From: Candidatus Borrarchaeum weybense
GTDB lineage: Archaea > Asgardarchaeota > Sifarchaeia > Borrarchaeales > Borrarchaeaceae
Length of the DNA stretch: 64,000 nt
Direction of reading: 5' to 3'
NCBI GenBank assembly: GCA_019057385.1
Contig: JAHQJS010000004.1
Span: forward strand, 578,118-642,117
The notes under the pieces are model-generated. The model saw only the letters and a program-made list of their open reading frames with translations, did not search any database and was not told the DNA's origin. Shown here piece after piece: positions 56,001 to 63,347 of this stretch. A program made the position numbers and the translations under genes. The stretch's first letter is position 1. Each line of letters starts with the position of its first letter.

Positions 56001-56179
56001 GCACAATCACCTGTTGGGAATGTCTTGTCTAACTGTGACATTCGTCCACCGATGCTTGGCGTTCTTTCAACTAAATGAACAGTATAACCATTATCAGCTA
56101 AATCTAAGGAGGCTTGCATTCCAGCAACTCCTCCGCCAATTACTAGCACTTCAGATACTTCAGATGCTTCCATCTTCAT
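53060..56179 (-). CDS. hdrA: Fused tandem HdrA (HdrA-HdrA), Cys type
   Basis: The ATG overlaps the HdrB stop (ATGA) with GGTGA ahead. The 1039 residues contain two HdrA FAD modules. The first lacks the N-terminal domain: GGGVAGM at 15-21, 'DCALCILAPK' at 58-67, ferredoxin-like Cys sets near 110-125 and 165-185, and 'CVGSRDVRRKEYCSAVCC'. Near 480 comes the N-terminal domain ('VCHCGINIGG'), then a second FAD module ('GGGVSGM', 'CVGAREKEGRTYCSRICC') that lacks DCxxCILAPK, and a C-terminal 2x[4Fe-4S] ferredoxin. HdrA bifurcates electrons through its FAD. Confidence 0.93.
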   Translation of the reverse strand: MKMEASEVSEVLVIGGGVAGMQASLDLADNGYTVHLVERTPSIGGRMSQLDKTFPTGDCALCILAPKMVEVARHPNIKLHAYSEVSEVSGAAGNFTVTVRKKPRYIDESKCTGCVQCIAVCRLKDRIPSEFEVGIGKRGAVYIPFLQAVPQVATIDENKCLYLKIGQCGKKGETPPCQEACTQGAIDFEQKEKILDLNVGAIIVATGLDVYDPSDMTEYGYGTYPNVVTSLEYERIMCASGPTHGHILRPSDQKPPKKIAWIQCVGSRDVRRKEYCSAVCCMYATKQAIITKEHEPDMEEHICYIDLRAHGKGFNEYTMRARDEYGVTYNRGRVCNIKEDLDTHELTLYLYNFNKDAVEELKVDMAVLCPALIPSAGTQELAKILGIETDKNGFIKEKSADAINETSVPGIFSAGLAQGPKDIPDTVAQASGAAAKVGKILGRIERGVLEEKDRIAPVREIKPDEEPRIGIMVCHCGINIGGVVDVPEVVEYAKSLPNVEVAVENRYACSSEAQNVLKDMIKERDLNRLIVASCTPRTHEALFMKTCEEAGLNPFLFELVNIRDQCSWVHMKQPTEATQKAKDLVRMYTSKARRFEPIEVRYIDVKQEALVIGGGVSGMAAALDIASRGFQTYLVERENELGGLLKDLYKIAPKDELAEDIIQKKVKAVKEQPNIKTFLNSEIKSIEGYVGNFNVEILENKSDTKEITVGVIVVATGGQVFEPEGMFAFGKSGNIITQLELENRLKNEEIDDLENIVTIQCVGAREKEGRTYCSRICCTAALKNAMLLRERLPNANIYICNRDIVTPAKNLEEYYRKARGQNITFLRYTEDKPPSVNVMDDKVNVEVFDTVSNTKLCLDSDLIVLSTPLIAQEDAKELSKQLKVPLVSEEEGGFFLEAHVKLRPVDFATDGIFLCGVAHGPKSVGEAIAQASGAASRAGILLSRGTLETIGTTAVIDEDRCIGCGTCISICPYNAIEPVEIVREFEDIKLIERKSRVNQATCKGCGTCVAACPVNAISHRHFTTEQIVDMVRACLSEEA

Positions 56180-57084
56180 TCACCTTGTTCAATTTTAGAT
56201 AGAAATGTTTTAATTTTATCAGCAGGAACTCTATTGAATTGGAATCCAAGATCATCGAAAGTGTATCCAAGAGTTAAACCAAGAAGTTGTGGATAAAATA
56301 GTGCAGGGAGATCATACTTTGTCTTCAGTCTCCGTTCAATGTTTAATTGCTGTGTATCGAACATTTGTTCACAGAATGGACATATCATGATTGTACAGTC
56401 GGCCCCTGCCGCTTTAGCACTGTCTAATTTTTCTTGCGCGAGTTTTACAGCCACATCTTCGTTTATTGCTAAAATCGGCCCACCACAGCACTTTAGCTGG
56501 TATTCCCAATCGATTGCTTGCGCTCCAGTTATGTCTACTAGATCTTCCAGGATATGCGGTCGCTCAGGATCATCTACTTGCATAGCTTCTGATGGTTTAA
56601 GGCTGTGACATCCATAGAAGACGGCTGCTTTTAGACCATCAAAACGCATTGTCATTTTCTTTTCAATATTCTCAAGCCCATAATCATAAAGCATTTTAAT
56701 GTAATGATTGACCTCGATGGTTCCCTTAAATTCCGGCAACTCACTTTCTGTTAAAACAGTATTTACGCGTACGCGTAATTGCTCATCATGTTTCAAATGA
56801 TGATTTGCTTCTTTTAAGGCCCCAAAACATCCATTGCATAACGCTACAATATCCAAATTCATCTCTTCAGCGATTACTAAATTTTTAGCAGCCATTGAAA
56901 TCCATGTATCGAAATCCACAGACCTTAAGAAAACTGGGCCACAGCAGCCTGCGCCCCTTTCCTGCATGTCCACAAATTCTATTTCTAATGCTTCTGCGCA
57001 CTTTCGGGCACTCACATCATAATTATTATATCGTTTTGGAATAGTACATCCAAGGAACAAAGCATATCGATGGTTCTTGCTCAT
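56176..57084 (-). CDS. hdrB: Heterodisulfide reductase-like subunit B
   Basis: The ATG at 57084, two bases after the HdrC stop with GAGGGTG ahead, is preferred to GTG 57096. The 302 residues carry two CCG domains: 'GAGCCGPVFL' with 'ALCNGCFGALKEAN', and 'LKCCGGPILAIN' with 'CPFCEQMFDTQQ'. These bind the non-cubane [4Fe-4S] clusters of HdrB. Together with HdrC and HdrA it makes a soluble Hdr complex reducing a disulfide; the natural substrate in a non-methanogen is unknown. Confidence 0.93.
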   Translation of the reverse strand: MSKNHRYALFLGCTIPKRYNNYDVSARKCAEALEIEFVDMQERGAGCCGPVFLRSVDFDTWISMAAKNLVIAEEMNLDIVALCNGCFGALKEANHHLKHDEQLRVRVNTVLTESELPEFKGTIEVNHYIKMLYDYGLENIEKKMTMRFDGLKAAVFYGCHSLKPSEAMQVDDPERPHILEDLVDITGAQAIDWEYQLKCCGGPILAINEDVAVKLAQEKLDSAKAAGADCTIMICPFCEQMFDTQQLNIERRLKTKYDLPALFYPQLLGLTLGYTFDDLGFQFNRVPADKIKTFLSKIEQGE

Positions 57085-57085
57085 A

Positions 57086-57619
57086 TTAATCGGCACCCTC
57101 TTCCTCGATTAAATCCGTCATTTTAGTTTTTTTGAAGAGTCTTCTAATTCCTTGAACATCCGCTTCATCTAATGTGGGTAGTCCTAAATCTTCTCTATCC
57201 TCATTTTCAAAATCAGATATTTCATCTATCCTACCCATCTCAAAGATATTTTTTATTAAGGTCTTGAAAGCATCAGGCATATCTTTTTCTCTGGTGGCAA
57301 TATTTTTGATAGCAAACAACACACTCGAAAGGTTAACCCGTTGTGGGCACCTTTCTGTGCATCCAAAACACGTTGAACATATCCAGATCGCTTTGCTGTT
57401 TAAAACCTCTTCTCTGAAGCCCAATAATGATTTTTGGATTATTTGGTGCGGTAAGATATCAAATGCGTCTTGAACTGGACACGTTGCCGAACATGTTCCG
57501 CATTGGTAACAATAAAATATCTGCTCTCCGTCAGGGTTTGCAGCAATTTCAAATTTGAAATTTGGGTCAAGTTGAGCGGTTTCAATGCATACCTTTTCAG
57601 TTTTTTCTTCATTTTCCAT
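57086..57619 (-). CDS. hdrC: Heterodisulfide reductase-like subunit C
   Basis: The 177-residue protein has two [4Fe-4S] motifs, 'CYQCGTCSATCPV' and 'CSTCFGCTERCPQ', in the order usual for HdrC, joined to helical parts. It conducts electrons from HdrA to HdrB. It follows the HdrD-like gene by 40 bases and precedes hdrB directly. Confidence 0.93.
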   Translation of the reverse strand: MENEEKTEKVCIETAQLDPNFKFEIAANPDGEQIFYCYQCGTCSATCPVQDAFDILPHQIIQKSLLGFREEVLNSKAIWICSTCFGCTERCPQRVNLSSVLFAIKNIATREKDMPDAFKTLIKNIFEMGRIDEISDFENEDREDLGLPTLDEADVQGIRRLFKKTKMTDLIEEEGAD

Positions 57620-57659
57620 AGGGTTTCCCTCTTTTTCCTCTCTTTCGTCAATTTCCTAT

Positions 57660-58877
57660 TTAAGTCTCGGATAACGTCTCTTTTAGCCCCATAGCTTTAG
57701 CAACTATGTTTACAACATCGAATACTTTAAGTTGTATCTCTTGCTCTTCTTCATCCTCTCGTTTTTCATTAAGTAGGCAATTAAAGTGGATTTGGCATTT
57801 CGGACAGGTAGTAACGAGTATTTCTGCCACATTTGCGGCTTCTGTTAATCGATCAGTTCGGATACCTTTAGTAAAATCATTACAACCCATAAAAGCAGGG
57901 ACGCCGCAACATAATGCCCTTTCTTTGTTTCGTTCCATTTCGATAAAACGCACCCCAACGTTTTCCATACTATTAAGAATCGTTCGTGGGGCATCATAAA
58001 CTTTCATATACCGCCCTAATCGACAAGGATCATGGTAGGTTACGGTTATTTCGGGAGAAAATGACTGAGTAAATTCAACAGTCCCCTCATCTATTTTTTG
58101 CGCGATTAATTCAGTTATATGGAGTACTTCCACCTTACCAAGATCAAAATACTTAGGATATTCTTTTTTAAGGGCCATATATCCTTCTGCGCAAGAAGTA
58201 ATGACTCTTTTAGCACCACTAGCTTTAATTGTTTCAATATTTTGCTTAGCTAGGCTCTTAAAGACATCAACATCTCCTCGCCACAGTGCATCGTGTCCAC
58301 AACACTTTTCCTGGCGAAGAATTACTGGAGGTTCTTCAAACAAGGCGTCCAAAATTCTAAAAGTATCGTGGGCTATAGATAACGCATTAAAACCAATATC
58401 TTTTTTGAAATAATCATATGCATCAAAAAACGGGAGACATCCTATAAAATACGCCGTTTCCCCAGTCTCAGTGACTTCAACCCCAGGCGGTACCACAAAG
58501 TCTGGTAGATTTCTTTTAAGAGATTCGTTTGCCATCATTTTTTGAGAAAGTGAAAATTCGCCATGCGCTACTTCGCCATGAAGTGCTAATTCCTGTACCA
58601 TTTCAGCCCTAGCATCTTTCACCATTTCTGGAAAATTAATATTCTGAGGGCATTTTTCGTAGCAATAACTGCAGGTGAGACAAGTCCAAAGATGACCTTC
58701 CTTTAGAACTTTTTCCCTATCACCAAGTAGAAGCTCATAGATATAAAGGCTCGGCTGATACGCCTCAAGAAAATATCCTAGCGGACAACAACCAGTACAG
58801 ACACCGCACTGGTAACAACCTTTTACTATTTCTTTCAGGATTTTTTCATCTTCAGATGCCATCTTAGTCGATGTCAT
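57660..58877 (-). CDS. HdrD-like iron-sulfur protein (HdrC+HdrB fusion type)
   Basis: The 405-residue protein combines an HdrC-like part ('CYQCGVCTGCCPLG', 'CLTCSYCYEKCPQ') with two CCG domains ('EKCCGHDALWRGDV' with 'VITSCAEGYM', 'ALCCGVPAFMGC' with 'TTCPKCQIHFNCLL'). This is the arrangement of HdrD, GlpC-like and LutA-type reductases. There is no membrane segment or HdrE gene. It may be a second disulfide or thiol reductase on the same HdrA. Confidence 0.9.
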   Translation of the reverse strand: MTSTKMASEDEKILKEIVKGCYQCGVCTGCCPLGYFLEAYQPSLYIYELLLGDREKVLKEGHLWTCLTCSYCYEKCPQNINFPEMVKDARAEMVQELALHGEVAHGEFSLSQKMMANESLKRNLPDFVVPPGVEVTETGETAYFIGCLPFFDAYDYFKKDIGFNALSIAHDTFRILDALFEEPPVILRQEKCCGHDALWRGDVDVFKSLAKQNIETIKASGAKRVITSCAEGYMALKKEYPKYFDLGKVEVLHITELIAQKIDEGTVEFTQSFSPEITVTYHDPCRLGRYMKVYDAPRTILNSMENVGVRFIEMERNKERALCCGVPAFMGCNDFTKGIRTDRLTEAANVAEILVTTCPKCQIHFNCLLNEKREDEEEQEIQLKVFDVVNIVAKAMGLKETLSET

Positions 58878-58908
58878 ATATTTAACCTTCGTAAGAATTT
58901 AGCTTTTT

Positions 58909-60420
58909 TCATTTACTTTTCTTCTGAGCCAACTCTTTAATTGAGAAGTAATAGTGTGGGGGTAAACCCGGCGATTTCTGATATTTCTCAATCACAGCCT
59001 TTGCGTTTCGACTTTTCTTCCGCTTTGACAGTTTCTCAACTAATTCTACATTGATAGGCTTCTCATTAATCTTTAAATAGCCTTCTTTTACTGCATTCTC
59101 AAAAATTTTCTCGCCTATGCCTGTTCGGACAACGGCAGTGGACCATCCTGCCCCCGCTCCAATCGAGCCAACTGAAATATCTGCCAATTCGGAAGTTAAA
59201 TCTACACAATAATGACATGCTTCTCTTGCAAATTCTGCAACTTCAGCAATCGGTAATTCGATCGGGTCACCTTCAATCCTGTGGAGGAAAAATTTGCCTT
59301 TATTGATATCTGTCTTCTTCACATCACTTAGTTGAACTCCGCCCTTCTCTGCGATCTTTTTTACTCCTTCATAAGGGAAGCTTTCCATGCAAAATAGCCC
59401 GAAAATCGCGACTATCTCGCCAAAAGTATCCTTAAAGGTCTCGCCATAGTAACACTGGTATTTTCGCAAGGCTTGAAGCATGCAAGGTGTTCCAACTACG
59501 CATATTTTCTCGCATTCAGATTTTCGTACGGTGTCTAAAATTGATAGATTGGGAGACATTGCGTATTTAGTCCCTGCACATTTGACTAATTCTGCAACAT
59601 TTCTTACAATTCGCGGTTGTGGTTTCCATGGGTCATCTTCAAGTCCTACGACAATTGCTCCATCAATTTCCCCTTTTTCCAATAAGTAAGCGACTAATGA
59701 CGTGACGACTCCACCATCTTGTTTTACCGTTTTTATGGTATCATCAGTGCATTGTGCCATTACGCATTTCTTATAACGTCCAATTGGTTCTTCTTTAAAG
59801 TGATCACGATTAATGATGTTGTTTCCTAAGCCTTTAAGCAGTCCTATCGGCAGGAAAGTCCTCGGACAATTTTCAAAGCAAAGTGAGCAGTGTATACATA
59901 CGTCTTCATCGAGAATTGGTCCATCATCACTTACTGAAAGTGCATTTACTGGACAAACTGAGACGCATAATCCGCAGAAAGTACATAGGCGCGTTGCTAA
60001 AATGTTTTGTACTGATTGACCTACAGCAACGTCAGTTGGCGGAAGTAGGCTTAATCTAAGTAATTCATCTTCAACGATTTCGGAAATTCTTGTTCTGAAG
60101 ACCAGCTCATCTTTGGTAGATATGCTTTCAACTTTTCCCTCCGATTCTAGATGTAAAAGATGTGAATAGACGTCAAATTCTTCTAAGTCCAATTCGTTTG
60201 CCAATCGAGAAATAGAAACTCCGTCTTTAAGGGCTAACTTAGATAAGATTAATTGTCTTCTTAAATCGTCTTCAAACACTTGATCTTCAATATAGTGAAT
60301 CATGTTAATATCAAGTTTGCCCTTTTTTATAATCTCCTCTTCATTCTCTAGAAGAACTTTCGTTCTAAAGTTCTCTGCGGTATCTACAATTGCATTCAAT
60401 TTTTCCTTCAGTTCAACCAA
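58909..60420 (-). CDS. F420-reducing FrhB-like subunit with N-terminal helix-turn-helix and ferredoxin parts
   Basis: The TTG start has AGGGG ahead; the protein has 503 residues. Residues 53-115 resemble a winged helix ('SKLALKDGVSISRLANELDLEEFDVYSHLLHLESEGKV'), which is odd in this family. Residues 146-185 bind two [4Fe-4S] clusters (C146, 149, 152, 156 and C175, 178, 181, 185). The rest is the FrhB/FpoF domain ('DGGVVTSLVAYLLEKGEIDGAIVVG', 'VVGTPCMLQALRK', 'HYCVDLTSELADISVGSIGAG'). It should link F420H2 with ferredoxin and Hdr. It is in the middle of the redox operon. Confidence 0.9.
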   Translation of the reverse strand: MVELKEKLNAIVDTAENFRTKVLLENEEEIIKKGKLDINMIHYIEDQVFEDDLRRQLILSKLALKDGVSISRLANELDLEEFDVYSHLLHLESEGKVESISTKDELVFRTRISEIVEDELLRLSLLPPTDVAVGQSVQNILATRLCTFCGLCVSVCPVNALSVSDDGPILDEDVCIHCSLCFENCPRTFLPIGLLKGLGNNIINRDHFKEEPIGRYKKCVMAQCTDDTIKTVKQDGGVVTSLVAYLLEKGEIDGAIVVGLEDDPWKPQPRIVRNVAELVKCAGTKYAMSPNLSILDTVRKSECEKICVVGTPCMLQALRKYQCYYGETFKDTFGEIVAIFGLFCMESFPYEGVKKIAEKGGVQLSDVKKTDINKGKFFLHRIEGDPIELPIAEVAEFAREACHYCVDLTSELADISVGSIGAGAGWSTAVVRTGIGEKIFENAVKEGYLKINEKPINVELVEKLSKRKKSRNAKAVIEKYQKSPGLPPHYYFSIKELAQKKSK

Positions 60421-60451
60421 ATTCTAAACGCCCCTTTGCATTCTAAGGGTT

Positions 60452-60490
60452 GTCTTCTTGAAACCACAATGTTTACGTTTCAAGAGTCAT
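60452..60490 (-). promoter_or_regulatory. SECIS element of Sec-vhuD, overlapping its stop codon
   Basis: On the minus strand AUGA (60490-60487) leads to C, a 9-bp helix UCUUGAAAC (60485-60477) / GUUUCAAGA (60464-60456), the loop GUAAACAUUGUG and A-GA. This is the same core as the SECIS of the peroxiredoxin, and the UGA in AUGA is the gene's stop codon. Confidence 0.8.
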
Positions 60491-60897
60491 TCAGTTTTTA
60501 ATGGATTTGGTCCAAGCTTTTCGACTTTCTTGAGGGTATCCTCTACAGCTGCCACAAATCTACCTGCTTCTGCAGCAGACAGGAAGTACATATTGACTCG
60601 GTTTTCGCCGAGACCATGTCGTTTGAGGATTCGTTTTACAAAGTTGACGTTTCTATCTGCCTTCAAATTTCCGTCAGGAAATTCACATTCACCCTTGTGA
60701 CATCCAACTACCATAACACCATCAGCGCCCTGCCGAATGGCGTGAAGAAGATGTCCTGCGTTGATTCGTCCAGTGCAACGAATCCTTACAATATTTATGT
60801 TTGGTGGGTACTTCATGCGACATGTGCCAGCTAAATCGGCTGCAGGGTAACCTCATTTGTCGCAAGCAAGAGCAACTATGTTATAATTGTCATCCAT
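60487..60897 (-). CDS. vhuD: VhuD/MvhD-like [2Fe-2S] subunit, selenocysteine type
   Basis: From ATG 60897 (GGAG ahead) the 136-codon frame holds a UGA (60853-60855) at codon 15, in ALACDK-Sec-GYPAADLAG. In the Cys paralogue (FLCNWCSYAGADLAG) this is the second Cys of the CxxC cluster motif. Homology continues with 'IRCTGRI' and 'GCHKGECEFPDGN'. VhuD is an established selenoprotein of methanogens. The end 'LGPNPLKTE' matches 'LGPTPLKK' of the paralogue, so the last UGA is the true stop. It lies between hdrA(Sec) and frhB. Confidence 0.94.
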
Positions 60898-60969
60898 AGG
60901 CTCGATCTCCACTCATGAAATTATATTATGATTTTATTTTTGATGTGTGCACCCTTCGGTTGCAACCTA

Positions 60970-61017
60970 ACTGCTTCTATGAAGGCATAACTTTTTTCCA
61001 TTCATGATCCTTGCAGT
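60970..61017 (-). promoter_or_regulatory. Candidate SECIS in the 3' UTR of Sec-hdrA
   Basis: ACUGC (61017-61013) pairs with GCAGU (60974-60970) outside. Inside, AUGA (61005-61002), AUGGA, an A-rich loop and UUCAU-A-GA give a shorter form of the SECIS core. It lies 10 bases past the hdrA stop. The upper helix is only five pairs with one G.U, so this one is weaker than the other two. Confidence 0.45.
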
Positions 61018-61026
61018 ATATGGATG

Positions 61027-62979
61027 CTATGTTTTTACTTTCAAAGTTGGTTTTAATGTGCCTGAGATCTCGCGAAGAAGTTGTTCGTCCCTGTGATATC
61101 TAACTGAAAGTGCTTTTGTTGGACAGACTGAAACACACAATCCGCAACCCTTACACGCAATTTCTGATACTTGAGCGACTTCATCTATAACTTCAACTGC
61201 GTTAAATGGACATATGCGTTCGCATGTCCCACATGAAATACACAAAGACTCATTGACAATTGGAACCATAAGTTCCAACATTATTTTACCCTGTACAAAT
61301 GCAGCAGCTAATGCAGCAACACCGTTTGCACCAGCTACACTGTAAGGAATATTCTTAGGACCGTGTGCTCCTCCGGCAATGTATATACCAGGAGTCTTTG
61401 TGTCCTGTGGATTGAGACACTCATGGATTGGCTTAAGAAAGCCGCTTGGGCCACGATCAAGTCTTAAGACTTCTGCGATTTTCAGCGTTCCTTCTCCTGG
61501 GGCAATTCCTGCGGAAAGCACCAACATATCCACGTCATCGCGGATTAGTTCTCTCGTCAAAGTATTTTCTACTCGAATCTTCAGGTTCTTTGTTTCTTTG
61601 TTTTCTCGCACTTCAGCAATCTTGCCCCTGACGAATTTAATGCCTGCATCCCTCACACGGGCATAATATTCTTCGCAGGCTTTATCTGGGGTGCGGATAT
61701 CAATGTAATAGATAGTTATATCAGTGTCAGGATATTCTTGATGAATTAACTGAGCGTTCTTCATCGCTACCATACAGCAAACCTGACTGCAATGCGGGTT
61801 TGTTTTTAGATCTCTAGATCCAACACATTGAAGCATCCCTATTTTTTTAGGTCGCTTATTATCGGAAATACGTAATAAGTGACCACCTGTAGGTCCTGTT
61901 GGATTCAACAGTCGTTCTAGATCTGATTGTGTAACAACGTTCTCATAGATTCCGTAGCCATAATCGTTGTTTTCCAATGCGTCATAAGGGGCAAATCCAG
62001 TTGCCACGATGATTGCACCGACATCGATTTTCTTCGTTGATGGTTGTTGTTCTAAGTCTATTGATTCAGATAAGCAAGCCTTTTGGCATGCGCCACAATC
62101 GATACAGTCATCTTTGTTAATCACCGCTATTTTCGGGACTGCTTGTGCAAAGAGAATGTAGATCGCATTTCGAGTTCCCAACCCATTGTTGAATTCATTA
62201 GGAACTGTTATTGGACATTTTTCCAGACACGCTTCGCATCCTGTACAGGTTTCTGTGTTGACATAGCGGGCTTTTTGCAGTAATTCAACCTTGAATTCAC
62301 CAGGTCTACCGCTTACGCTTTGAACTTCTGTATAGGTTAAGATCTCTATATTTGGATTTCTGGCGACTTTAACCATTTTTGGAGCTAGTATTCAGATACT
62401 ACAGTCATCGGTTGGAAAGACTCTATCAAATTTCGCCATAGAGCCCCCGATAGATGGCGAGCTTTCCACAAGAAATACTTTGATTCCCTGTTTTGCCAAA
62501 TTCAAAGCTGATGTCATTCCAGTAATTCCTGCACCAACGACCATAACTGCTTCTACTGTTTCCAACTCAAGTACTGGGATATCTTCTAATAATTCCGCGC
62601 GTGCCACACCAGCTGCAACTAAACGTTTGGCTTTTTCAGTTGCGGCTTCTTTATCTGTATGTACGAAAGAATCATGTTCTCTGAGATTTACCATTTGGAA
62701 ATAGTATGGCGACAATCCTGCTTCTTTTAGCAACGCGCGATATGTTCCCTCGTGTATCATGGGTGTACATGCTGCAACAACAATGCGGTTCAAATCGTAT
62801 TCCTTTATAGCTTCTTTGATCTCTTGTTGTCCTGCATCGCTACAACTAAACACGCTTGTGCTCGTGTATACGACATTAGGTAAAGTTTTCGCAAACTCGG
62901 CGACTTCTTCTACGTCTACCACTGAACCAATGTTCACGCCTCACGCACAAATAAAGGCTCCGATGCGTACATTTTTCAT
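61027..62979 (-). CDS. hdrA: HdrA with two selenocysteines
   Basis: From ATG 62979 (AGGAGG ahead) a single 650-codon frame contains two UGA codons: 62941-62943 (codon 13, ICA-Sec-GVNIG) and 62392-62394 (codon 196, DCSI-Sec-ILAPK). The Cys paralogue has Cys at both positions ('VCHCGINIG', 'DCALCILAPK'). The protein is the normal HdrA length: N-terminal Fe-S domain, FAD loop GAGITG at 149-154, 'CTGCEACLEKCP', 'CIDCGACQKACL', 'CVGSRDLKTNPHCSQVCC' and a C-terminal ferredoxin. HdrA is a known Sec protein of methanogens. It leads the redox operon. Confidence 0.95.
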
Positions 62980-63050
62980 AGAACCCCTCCTAGGGGTCAC
63001 CTCCAATTGTGAACTTTTACTATACTTTCGCCAATTTTTAATAGGAGTAC

Positions 63051-63111
63051 AGCTGTCTAGTACGGGTATTTAAATTTACCTCTATTTATCTAGCTTTCCA
63101 AATAGACAGCT
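63051..63111. promoter_or_regulatory. Inverted repeat pair flanking the hdrA TATA box
   Basis: AGCTGTCTA (63051-63059) and its exact complement TAGACAGCT (63103-63111) bracket the TATA-like TATTTAAATTTA. The centres are 52 bases apart, five helical turns, so a looping dimeric regulator is possible. Confidence 0.45.
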
Positions 63112-63288
63112 ACAAAGTGTGTATACCGTTATAAACCTATCTTTAAAGAGATAAGAACGAATATGCTATAAGCAGATAAACTATTAGTTATAGATAGTAT
63201 ATCGCATTGTAGAAATCCCATTATTTCGATAACTAAAAAAAGTACAAAAAAACTTTTTAAACCAAAGCTTGTATAGGTTTAGCTGGAT

Positions 63289-63310
63289 TTCGACCCTAGA
63301 GCAGGGCGAA
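63289..63310 (+). promoter_or_regulatory. Short hairpin in the leader of the frhB-like gene
   Basis: TTCG-A-CCCT (63289-63297), loop AGAGC and AGGG-CGAA (63303-63310) form an 8-bp stem with one bulge, 37 bases ahead of the start. It could be a leader structure; no family is known. Confidence 0.35.
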
Positions 63311-63347
63311 ACTCAGAATTATTATTATCTAAAAAGAGGTTTAAAAA

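Larger units (their letters stand above)
62980..63347. promoter_or_regulatory. Divergent promoter region of the two redox units
   Basis: This 368-base region separates the leftward hdrA operon from the rightward frhB-like gene. TATTTAAATTTA at 63068-63079 fits a TATA box for hdrA, and CTTTTTAAACC near 63253 fits one for the other gene. A 9-bp inverted repeat pair is listed separately. Confidence 0.5.

Noticed and set aside
60421..60489. Read-through of the last vhuD UGA into a 20-residue extension
   Set aside because: The Cys paralogue ends at the same place (PLKK), and the UGA lies within the SECIS itself.
62392..62394. Breaks in hdrA, vhuD and peroxiredoxin frames as pseudogenes or sequencing errors
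   Set aside because: All four breaks are UGA, all stand exactly at conserved redox-active Cys positions, no frameshift occurs, and SECIS-like hairpins follow. Random damage would not give this pattern.
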